DNA of 64,000 bases, taken from Flavobacteriales bacterium. GTDB taxonomy: Bacteria; Bacteroidota; Bacteroidia; NS11-12g; UBA9320. The translations under genes were made by a program, and so were the position numbers. Position 1 is the stretch's first letter; each line of letters begins with the position of its first letter. Shown one piece after another: positions 1 to 6,272 of this stretch. The notes beneath the pieces are model-generated. The model ran no database searches. It was not told the DNA's origin and saw only the letters and a list, made by a program, of their open reading frames with translations. The stretch spans positions 248,001 through 312,000 of the forward strand of contig JACJZW010000002.1 in NCBI GenBank assembly GCA_020635355.1, in the 5' to 3' direction.

Positions 1-2270
1 TTCAGGACAACATTCACGACTTTGCGTGGTTTGCCAGTAAGTATTTCAATGTACAGGAGGATGAGGTAGAACTCGAAGGGGGCTCCAAGGTGGGAACCTT
101 TGTGTTTGCACCGGTGAAAAAGATCAACAGCACCAAAGACATTGCCTCGGCCTTGCAGTTCTATTCCAAGAATTGCGGGACCTACCCGTATCGGTATTGT
201 ACCGTGGTTCAGGGACCCATCAAAGCTGGAGGCGGCATGGAATATCCCATGATTACGGTGGTAGCCTCACTGGGCGAAGAAGTGATAGTGCATGAGGTGG
301 GCCACAACTGGTTCTACGGAATTCTGGGCAGCAATGAGCGCCGCTATCCGTGGATGGATGAATCCATCAATACCTATTTTGAATCGCAAACAATGCACGC
401 CGGTTCCGGGATGACGGCAGATCTGGATAAACCCCGATTCGATGCCACCCAAGCCAATGACCAGGGAATGAACCTCCTGGCCCGATGGATGGAGCGGCAG
501 GAGATGCATCAACCCATTGGCTTGCAATCCGACCTGTTTACCGGGCTCAACTATGGTGTGATGGTGTACGGCAAGGGTGCGATGAGTTTCGGGCACCTGC
601 ATGCCTATCTGGGGGAGGAGACCTTTTACAATTGCTTCCGCACCTACTTCAACGAGTGGAAGTTCCGGCACCCGTTACCCAACGATATGAAAACCGTATT
701 CGAGGCGGTGTCTCAGGATGACCTCAGCTGGTTCTTTGACGGCATCATTACCACCGAGGGCCATTTGGACTACAAGGTGGTGAAAACCGAAGGCAATGCG
801 GTGATCATCCAAAATAGCGGCATGGTGGAGGCTCCGTATCCTATTGGATTATTTAATAAAGGAGAATTCGTGATGGAGATGTGGCAGCCGGGACATCGAG
901 GTGAGGTAAAGGTAGAATTGCCATCCGGCATGGAAATCGACCTCGTAAAAATCGATCCGTACGGCATCATGCAGGAATCCAATGTGAAGAACAATACCAT
1001 TCGGATGACCGGCATGCTGAAGAAGGTGGAACCCATTCGGGTTGGACTCTATGCCGGGCAACAGGATAACAATCACAACCCGGTGTATGTGGGCCCGATT
1101 TTGGGCTGGAATCAATACAACAAAACGATGTTTGGTCTGGTGATTTCCAACAGTCAGTTTCCATCACCTAAGTTCTATTATGCCGCTACGCCGATGTATT
1201 CATCGCAAACAGGCGACATCAACGGCTATGGTCGGTTAGCCTACCACCACCTGCGCAACAAGGTGCTGAACGAAGTGGAATATGGATTCAATGCAGCCCG
1301 TTTCGCCTATCAGCCGTTCAACCTGTACAGTTACAACCGCATTGCTCCGTATGTTGAACTGAAGTTCCGAAATGCGGATAAGCGATTCACCAACAAGACG
1401 AAGGTGAAACTCCGCTATGTGTATACGTCGTTTGATCCGCAGTTTGATGAAACCGCCAACATCGCCCAACTGGCCATGGATACAGCCAGCTTCAACCGGC
1501 GAACGGTGGACGTGAACGATCCCGATCAGTTCATCGACCTCACTATTGAAAAATCGGATGGAAAAACCATCGATCCTATGAGCTTCAAACTGAACGTTCA
1601 ATACGGTCATACGGCCAATACCACGCATCGGTACGATACAGCCGTAGCAGCCATCACGCAGATGCAAAGTCAGGACGATTTTGTGAAGATCAACCTCACC
1701 ATCAACCGTCGGGTGAACTACAACCTGAAGAAGAAGGGTATGGATATTCGGGTATTCCTGGGCGGATACATTAAGACGCCCACAAGCGGACTGTATCAGT
1801 ACCGGTTGGGATCCCAAAGCGGACGATATGACTATACCTTCGAGCAAGCCGTTATGGGTCGAAATGCCACCGATGGGTTGTACCGAAACCAGATTGTTCC
1901 CAATGAGATGAACCTCAAGTTGGTGGGGAACTTTGGCAACATCCCCGGCTATGTGGCCTCGGCCAATATCGTATCTGATGTTCCCGGTAAGTTACCCCTG
2001 AAGGTCTACCTCGATCTCTTCAACTACCAGGATATTCAAACAGCACCTAACAACGTGGATAACGAGAAGATTGGTTACACCGGAGGGGTGAACGTTTCCG
2101 TCATTCCCAAGATTCTCGAGATCTACTTCCCGCTGATCAGTTCCGGCTTCCTCACAGAAACCCAAAATGTCCAGGGCTTGAAGGACTACAACCAGCGCAT
2201 CTCATTTGTGCTGAACCTCAACCGATTGGTGTCGGGCGACTTAAACAACATCCTGAGCAAGGCCTTTTAA
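1..2270 (+). CDS. M1 family metallopeptidase (aminopeptidase), 5' end outside the window
   Basis: Zinc-dependent aminopeptidase of the M1 (gluzincin) family, probably acting in the periplasm or at the cell surface. The reading frame is open from base 3 and continues beyond the left edge, so the N-terminus is missing. The first GTG in frame, at 90, is internal. The zinc site HEVGH is encoded at 291-305, and the third ligand Glu follows 18 residues after the second His (within WMDESINTYF). The exopeptidase motif is GGGMEYP, just upstream. About 400 residues follow the catalytic part; they are rich in alternating aromatic/polar stretches and may form a beta-rich or barrel-like domain. Its TAA directly abuts the stop of the convergent radC. 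The family call is firm; the C-terminal reading is inference. Confidence 0.9.
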   Translation, partial: QDNIHDFAWFASKYFNVQEDEVELEGGSKVGTFVFAPVKKINSTKDIASALQFYSKNCGTYPYRYCTVVQGPIKAGGGMEYPMITVVASLGEEVIVHEVGHNWFYGILGSNERRYPWMDESINTYFESQTMHAGSGMTADLDKPRFDATQANDQGMNLLARWMERQEMHQPIGLQSDLFTGLNYGVMVYGKGAMSFGHLHAYLGEETFYNCFRTYFNEWKFRHPLPNDMKTVFEAVSQDDLSWFFDGIITTEGHLDYKVVKTEGNAVIIQNSGMVEAPYPIGLFNKGEFVMEMWQPGHRGEVKVELPSGMEIDLVKIDPYGIMQESNVKNNTIRMTGMLKKVEPIRVGLYAGQQDNNHNPVYVGPILGWNQYNKTMFGLVISNSQFPSPKFYYAATPMYSSQTGDINGYGRLAYHHLRNKVLNEVEYGFNAARFAYQPFNLYSYNRIAPYVELKFRNADKRFTNKTKVKLRYVYTSFDPQFDETANIAQLAMDTASFNRRTVDVNDPDQFIDLTIEKSDGKTIDPMSFKLNVQYGHTANTTHRYDTAVAAITQMQSQDDFVKINLTINRRVNYNLKKKGMDIRVFLGGYIKTPTSGLYQYRLGSQSGRYDYTFEQAVMGRNATDGLYRNQIVPNEMNLKLVGNFGNIPGYVASANIVSDVPGKLPLKVYLDLFNYQDIQTAPNNVDNEKIGYTGGVNVSVIPKILEIYFPLISSGFLTETQNVQGLKDYNQRISFVLNLNRLVSGDLNNILSKAF

Positions 2271-2960
2271 TTAGAGTCGGCCCTCATCGGCGAAGCTGTA
2301 ATACCCACCCTGGGTAATGATGAGGTGGTCCAGCACCTGGATGTCCAGCATAAGTCCGGCTGATTTCACCTTTTGGGTGAGTTTGATATCGGCCTGACTG
2401 GGTTCAAGATTGCCGCTGGGATGATTGTGGCAGAGAATGATGTTGCTGGCTCCCTGGTCAATGGCGAATTTGTAAATCTTTCGGGGATCGGCTACGGTGC
2501 CGGAAATACTGCCTTCACTGATGCGGTAATAGCGAATGAGTTTATTGGCCCGATTGAGCAGGATGATCCAGAATTCTTCGTAGGACTTATCGGCCAGTTC
2601 ACCGGCCATCAAGGAGTAGGCATCCCTACTGCTTTGAATTTTTTTGGCTTCGCGGATGATCTCCGTGTTTCGTCGACCACTGAGTTCCATGGCCGTGAGG
2701 ATGGTGACTGCTTTGGCGGGGCCGATGCCGTTGATGCGGCAAAGATCGGTAACCGACATACGGGCGAGTTGGTTGAGGTTGTTTTCGGCGGAATCCAGCA
2801 CCGTTCGGGCTAGGTCAACAGCTGATTGGTTTCGCATGCCTGTTCCGAGGAGGATGCCAATGAGTTCGGCATTGCTGAGGTGGTGAGCACCGTGGTGGCA
2901 AAATTTTTCACGCGGCTGTTCGTCCGTTAGCCGGTGTTTCAGGGTTATGTGTTTGGTCAT
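2271..2960 (-). CDS. radC: RadC family (JAB/MPN) protein
   Basis: RadC/UPF0758 family protein of 229 residues, the normal length. A helix-hairpin-helix region around residues 60-90 (RINGIGPAKAVTI) precedes the C-terminal JAB1/MPN metalloprotease-like domain. The JAMM signature is complete: HNHPSG, then seven residues to Ser and Asp (SQAD). The family was historically linked to DNA repair, but its biochemical role is unsettled. The gene lies downstream of rpsT on the same strand and is separated from it by a strong terminator, so it probably has its own transcript. It converges on the M1 peptidase with no spacer. Confidence 0.93.
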   Translation of the reverse strand: MTKHITLKHRLTDEQPREKFCHHGAHHLSNAELIGILLGTGMRNQSAVDLARTVLDSAENNLNQLARMSVTDLCRINGIGPAKAVTILTAMELSGRRNTEIIREAKKIQSSRDAYSLMAGELADKSYEEFWIILLNRANKLIRYYRISEGSISGTVADPRKIYKFAIDQGASNIILCHNHPSGNLEPSQADIKLTQKVKSAGLMLDIQVLDHLIITQGGYYSFADEGRL

Positions 2961-2968
2961 AACACAAA

Positions 2969-3001
2969 TAAAAAAAGGCCCTCAACAAAGTTGAGAGCCT
3001 T
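2969..3001 (-). terminator. Intrinsic terminator of rpsT
   Basis: An 11-bp stem (2976-2986 with 2990-3000, including one G-U pair) with an AAA/TTT loop is followed on the minus strand by a run of T. It lies directly after the rpsT stop codon. Confidence 0.88.
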
Positions 3002-3024
3002 CGGACTAAAATATTATTGAACGC

Positions 3025-3279
3025 TTAGGAAAGCGAGTTTACGTGCTTGGTGAGGCTGCTTTTCAGGTTGCTTGCCTTGTTTTTGTGGATGATGTTGTTC
3101 TTGGCCAATTTGTCCAATTTGGCAACAGTCTCCTTCAGTAAGGTTTCAGCTTCAGCCTTGGAAGTGCTGGTACGCAGTTTTTTAATCCAGGTACGGGTGG
3201 TTTTATGTTGGTAACGGTTTCGCTCGTTTTTAGCTTCGTTGCTGCGAATTCGTTTTAATGCACTCGGATGATTTGCCAT
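3025..3279 (-). CDS. rpsT: 30S ribosomal protein S20
   Basis: Small-subunit protein bS20, which binds 16S rRNA early in 30S assembly. It has 84 residues, is Lys/Arg rich, and starts MANHPSALKRIRSNEAK, the family signature, with the typical helical-bundle length. It is a single-gene unit: a TAnnTTTG box lies 22 nt upstream of the ATG and a terminator follows the stop. Confidence 0.97.
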   Translation of the reverse strand: MANHPSALKRIRSNEAKNERNRYQHKTTRTWIKKLRTSTSKAEAETLLKETVAKLDKLAKNNIIHKNKASNLKSSLTKHVNSLS

Positions 3280-3301
3280 CGATCAATTTTGATTAGGGCT
3301 G

Positions 3302-3309
3302 CAAAAGTA
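3302..3309 (-). promoter_or_regulatory. -7 promoter box of rpsT
   Basis: TACTTTTG on the minus strand matches the Bacteroidota -7 consensus TAnnTTTG and lies 22 nt upstream of the rpsT ATG. No clear -33 TTTG was identified. Confidence 0.6.
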
Positions 3310-3379
3310 AGTTGCGGTTTTGAAAATACAAATGTTTTGGAAAAGAATCTTGTTGTCTTCTGTTCAGTGGTTCAGAAGT

Positions 3380-3790
3380 TCAAATGTTCAGGTTTTGTTG
3401 ATAGGGCGGGAGGGTGACAGGGCGTGAGGGCGAGAGGGTGAAAGGTTTTGTTGAAGATCAAAGATCAAAGACCAACGAGATCATCTGAGATCTTTTAACC
3501 GCCAAGAAGCCAAGGTCGCCATGGAAACGCCAAGTCATTGTTATAGATCAAAGTTTAAAGACCAAAATCCAAGAACAACTCTAATCTCAAAACTCTAAAC
3601 TCCCCAAGGCGTCCCTCATTCCCCATCCCACATTCCCTTGACCACCGAAGCTTCAGCGAAGGTGGCCCAACTCTAATCTCTGATCTCAAAACTCCCGAAG
3701 GCGTCCGTCCTCCGTCCTCCGTCGTCATAAAGTCGTTCAAAGGCATCCCGAATCCCGAATTCCGAATCCAAAATTTGATTAATATTGAGT
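3380..3790. repeat. Low-complexity intergenic repeat region, copy A
   Basis: A noncoding stretch built from short repeated words. It holds a purine-rich run (gggcgtgagggcgagaggg), GATCAAAGATCAAAGACC words, CTCTAATCTCAAAACTC words, GTCCGTCCTCC tandem units and CCGAATCCCGAATTCCGAATCC-like units. The part from about 3485 to 3630 is matched in inverted orientation by 11500-11640, with shared blocks such as AAAATCCAAGAAC and GGCGTCCCTCATTCCCC. The 63-codon minus-strand ORF here is an artefact of low complexity. Confidence 0.75.
3642..3665. repeat. REP-like palindrome
   Basis: CCACC at 3642-3646 and GGTGG at 3661-3665 flank an imperfect inner palindrome containing AAGC and AGCGAAGG. The hairpin lies inside repeat region A. 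Similar AGCGAAGCG-type loops occur at 11661-11740 and 23605-23630. Confidence 0.55.
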
Positions 3791-3812
3791 ACTGAACATT
3801 AAAACTGAAAAA

Positions 3813-4430
3813 ATGAGTACACAGAACGTAGATTTATTGCGCCAGGGGCGCGAGGCGTTAAAAGGCAAATGGGGATTAGCCATTGCCACCTTCCTGGTTT
3901 ACATGGTGATTATGGGTGGAATGGGTGTCATACCCTTTCTGGGGTCTCTGGGCACCTTGGTGCTGGGCGGACCATTTGCCCTGGGGATTTCCATCTTCTC
4001 GCTGAACATCTCCCGGGACCGGGAAGCGCGGGTAAACAACATCTTCGACGGCTTCCAGAATGCCAGCACGGCCATTGGAACCTATTTGTTGATGGTGTTA
4101 TACGTGTTTTTGTGGATGCTGTTACTCATTGTTCCCGGCATTATTGCCGCCATTGGGTATTCCATGACGTTTTACATCCTGGCCGACGAGCCGGATCTAA
4201 GTCCAAGTGAAGCGTTACGCAAGAGCAAGGAAATGATGGACGGTTATAAGATGAAGTACTTCACCTTGTCGCTCCGCTTTTTTGGCCTGGCCCTGTTGTG
4301 TGTCCTCACCCTGGGGATTGGCTTCCTTTGGTTGGCTCCCTACATGCAGGTAACCGTAGCCAAGTTCTACGACGATCTCCGTGGCGGCGCCCCCGAACAG
4401 GATGTGGACAGCCATTTGGTGACGGAGTAA
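3813..4430 (+). CDS. DUF975-like integral membrane protein
   Basis: A 205-residue inner-membrane protein with about four to five hydrophobic segments (roughly residues 25-60, 90-125 and 145-180). The pattern PGIIAAIGYSMTFYILAD, then EALRKSKEMMDGYK, TLGIGFLW and PYMQ.T.AKFYDDL matches the DUF975 family, whose function is unknown. It stands alone: the repeat spacer lies upstream and a strong terminator follows. It is the last gene of normal composition before the AT-rich island. Confidence 0.75.
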   Translation: MSTQNVDLLRQGREALKGKWGLAIATFLVYMVIMGGMGVIPFLGSLGTLVLGGPFALGISIFSLNISRDREARVNNIFDGFQNASTAIGTYLLMVLYVFLWMLLLIVPGIIAAIGYSMTFYILADEPDLSPSEALRKSKEMMDGYKMKYFTLSLRFFGLALLCVLTLGIGFLWLAPYMQVTVAKFYDDLRGGAPEQDVDSHLVTE

Positions 4431-4454
4431 GATTTTAAATCATTCACTTAATAA

Positions 4455-4488
4455 AAACCGAAATCTGGAAACTGATTTCGGTTTTTTT
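4455..4488 (+). terminator. Intrinsic terminator after the DUF975 gene
   Basis: The 10-bp stem AACCGAAATC / GATTTCGGTT with an 8-nt loop is followed by seven T. It lies 25 nt after the stop codon. Confidence 0.9.
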
Positions 4489-4569
4489 GTTGAATATGTT
4501 CAGCCAAAAGGAGAAATGAAGTAAGTGATCAAAGTGGTATCCAATCATCAACTGAGGAGCGATTCAGTA

Positions 4570-4660
4570 ATGGATGATATATTCGACTGTTGTATGCCAA
4601 TTGAAAAAGCCAACCACACATTAAGCACATTTGGTTTTTGCCAACACACAAAAACACTCT
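4570..4660. repeat. Palindrome-rich intergenic element at the left border of the island
   Basis: The segment contains TTGTATGCC (about 4589-4597), which is the reverse complement of GGCATACAA in the right-border element (8876-8884). It also has internal inverted words (GCCAACC...GGTTTTTGCC). Read on the minus strand it lies at the 3' end of the small coiled-coil ORF, just as the right element lies at the 3' end of the protease gene. From memory, unverified, sequences of this style recur between genes in many Bacteroidota. Confidence 0.45.
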
Positions 4661-4893
4661 CCAAAACCAAAAGAGCTTAATCTTCCCTCCCTCTGATTTA
4701 GGAATTTCGTTTTCGAGTAGGATATAAACTTCTGTTTGAAATCTGTGATTTCATCTTTCAATTTCTTGTTGGCACTGTTCAATAATTCATTTTGATACTT
4801 CATGATACTGAGTAAATCATGCATAGCATTTAGATTTTCTAGTTGAATAGAAACGATTTCTTCTAAATCGGCTTTGGTATATCTTCTGCTCAT
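4621..4893 (-). CDS. Small coiled-coil hypothetical protein, divergent from the regulator
   Basis: A 90-codon ORF not recognised as any family. Residues 5-60 (TKADLEEIVSIQLENLNAMHD onward) are Glu/Lys/Leu/Asn rich with heptad-like spacing, suggesting a coiled coil. There is no signal peptide or membrane segment. The last 20 or so residues (ending VLAKTKCA) run into the palindromic border element and may be an accidental tail. A perfect TAnnTTTG box (4926-4933, minus strand) lies about 30 nt upstream, overlapped by operator-like repeats shared with the regulator. It is AT-rich like the rest of the island. It could be a third component or a modulator of the neighbouring system, or spurious. Confidence 0.5.
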   Translation of the reverse strand: MSRRYTKADLEEIVSIQLENLNAMHDLLSIMKYQNELLNSANKKLKDEITDFKQKFISYSKTKFLNQREGRLSSFGFGECFCVLAKTKCA

Positions 4894-4925
4894 GTTCTAA
4901 AGTATTGATGGATAAAAGAACAGAT

Positions 4926-4971
4926 CAAATGTAAAACAAAATTACATTAACGTAAAACAATAATACATTTT
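4926..4971. promoter_or_regulatory. Divergent promoter/operator region of the defence island
   Basis: Inverted repeat ATGTAA-n7-TTACAT lies at 4929-4947. A related copy CGTAAAACAATAATACAT lies at 4951-4968. The two GTAAAACAA cores are 21 bp apart, two helical turns, as expected for cooperative repressor binding. The repeats overlap a minus-strand -7 box (TACATTTG, 4926-4933) and a near-consensus plus-strand box (TACATTTT, 4964-4971). The likely ligand is the adjacent XRE-type regulator; this is inference. Confidence 0.6.
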
Positions 4972-5027
4972 AATTTTTCATTTATGGAAACTAACATTTC
5001 AGAAGTGTATAAATTTTTTACATTTTG

Positions 5028-5035
5028 TACATTTG
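5028..5035 (+). promoter_or_regulatory. -7 box just before the regulator start
   Basis: TACATTTG matches TAnnTTTG and lies 5 nt upstream of the ATG at 5041. This would give a leaderless or nearly leaderless mRNA and supports 5041 rather than 4984 as the start. Confidence 0.45.
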
Positions 5036-5040
5036 AAGCG

Positions 5041-5253
5041 ATGGATAATAAGCTTAACAGAATTAAAGAGGTTTTGGTAAGGCAAGGTGTTAGTCAGAAA
5101 GAATTGGCTGCACAACTCGAAAAAAATGAACACACAATTTCTAATTGGTGCATTAACAAATCTCAACCTCATTTAAAAGAGTTATATAAAATTGCAGAAT
5201 TTCTTGAAGTTGAAATCTGCGATTTATTGATAACATCAAAAGACAGAACGTAA
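5041..5253 (+). CDS. XRE/Cro-CI family helix-turn-helix transcriptional regulator
   Basis: A 70-residue DNA-binding protein consisting almost only of one HTH_3 domain. Helices 2-3 are in VSQKELAAQLEKNEHTISNW and the fold ends at EFLEVEICDLL. An upstream in-frame ATG at 4984 would add 19 residues of no recognisable domain. The start at 5041 fits the usual beginning of such regulators and a -7 box 5 nt upstream. It sits between two operator-like regions (4926-4971 and 5247-5282) that share a GTAAA...TAC core. It therefore probably autoregulates and controls the ATPase/protease pair that follows 35 nt downstream. The HTH call is firm; the targets are inferred. Confidence 0.85.
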   Translation: MDNKLNRIKEVLVRQGVSQKELAAQLEKNEHTISNWCINKSQPHLKELYKIAEFLEVEICDLLITSKDRT

Positions 5254-5282
5254 ATAGAATACGTTACCAATAGGTAACTTTG
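5247..5282 (+). promoter_or_regulatory. Promoter with overlapping palindromes before the ATPase gene
   Basis: AACGTA-n7-TACGTT (5247-5265, perfect, spanning the regulator stop codon) overlaps a second perfect palindrome, GTTACC-AATA-GGTAAC (5263-5278). The latter overlaps a consensus -7 box TAACTTTG (5275-5282), and the ATPase ATG follows 6 nt later. The layout is that of a tightly repressed promoter with almost no leader. The 6-7-6 geometry repeats that at 4929-4947. Confidence 0.62.
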
Positions 5283-5288
5283 AATAAA

Positions 5289-6266
5289 ATGGCAGCAGCA
5301 GAGCAAATAAAGAGTTTAATAAAATCATTTGGAGATGGAGACGAATCTCGATTCTTTGCTACTGCTATGCAAATTGCAGCATCTGAGGCCAGAAAAGGAC
5401 ATACTACATTTGCTCAGGAACTAAAAAACCTAATTGAAAAAGCCAAAAAAGGTCGATCGGAATCATTTATTGACCGTGGCAAAACAATTTCTATTTCAAA
5501 ACCAAAAAGAGAATTAAACGAACTCATTGAGGTGTTTCATCCAAAGATCAAACTCAATGATATGGTTTTGGACAAACAAGTAAAATTGTCCTTAGATAGA
5601 GTTGTCGAAGAACAACGCAAAATTGAACTCCTTCGACAGCACAATCTAACACCAAGGAGAAAACTACTTTTGACTGGTTCCCCTGGATGTGGAAAAACTA
5701 TGACCGCACAAGCTCTCGCAGGCGAACTTGGACTTACGGTATTTATCATTCGATTAGATGGATTGATCTCAAAATTTATGGGAGAATCCATTGCCAAATT
5801 GAGAATGATATTTGATGCGATGGAAGATCATAGAGGAGTTTATTTGTTTGACGAATTTGATTCAATTGGTGCACAACGTGATCAAGGACAGGATGTAGGA
5901 GAAATAAAAAGAGTTTTAAATAGCTTTTTGATTAACATTGAAAAAGATCAGTCTAACAGCATTGTAATTGCCGCCACTAACCTTCCCGAATCGTTAGATA
6001 AAGCCTTATTCAGAAGGTTTGATGATATAATTCGATACCCATTACCAGAAGTTGGAGAGATTAAAAAAGTGTTGAAGAAAAATCTATCTGGATTTTCATT
6101 GTCGACAAGAACTTCTCTTGATAAAATTGCTAAAGAAGCAATAGGATTGAGCTACTCTGATATTGTTAGAGCTTGCGAGGAAGCTATAAAAGAGATGATA
6201 ATTATGGGTGAAAGTAAAATCCCTTTATCTGCTCTTCTCTCTTCCATCGAAAAGCGAAAACAATAA
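5289..6266 (+). CDS. ietA: AAA+ ATPase of an IetAS-like defence system (IetA-like)
   Basis: A 325-residue classic AAA ATPase. The N-terminal helical region (residues 1-60, IKSLIKSFGDGDESRFFATA then ARKGH) is of the type found in protease-associated ATPases. Walker A is GSPGCGKT (130-137), Walker B LFDEFD with D188/E189, sensor 1 N231 (AATN), and the second region of homology contains arginine fingers R242/R243 (FRRFD). All key residues are intact. The TTG at 5280 lies inside the promoter box, so the ATG at 5289 is preferred. The subtilisin-like gene starts 6 nt after the stop, so the two are co-transcribed. AAA ATPase/subtilase pairs (IetAS) are known as an anti-phage system and earlier as a plasmid maintenance system. 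The ATPase presumably controls or feeds the protease. Confidence 0.87.
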   Translation: MAAAEQIKSLIKSFGDGDESRFFATAMQIAASEARKGHTTFAQELKNLIEKAKKGRSESFIDRGKTISISKPKRELNELIEVFHPKIKLNDMVLDKQVKLSLDRVVEEQRKIELLRQHNLTPRRKLLLTGSPGCGKTMTAQALAGELGLTVFIIRLDGLISKFMGESIAKLRMIFDAMEDHRGVYLFDEFDSIGAQRDQGQDVGEIKRVLNSFLINIEKDQSNSIVIAATNLPESLDKALFRRFDDIIRYPLPEVGEIKKVLKKNLSGFSLSTRTSLDKIAKEAIGLSYSDIVRACEEAIKEMIIMGESKIPLSALLSSIEKRKQ

Positions 6267-6272
6267 TCATAG

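Noticed and set aside
1236..1847. 203-codon minus-strand ORF inside the M1 peptidase gene
   Set aside because: Lies fully antisense to a conserved coding region and shows no domain; a shadow of GC-skewed codon use.
3555..3746. 63-codon minus-strand ORF in repeat region A
   Set aside because: Produced by low-complexity words; no promoter, no conserved pattern.
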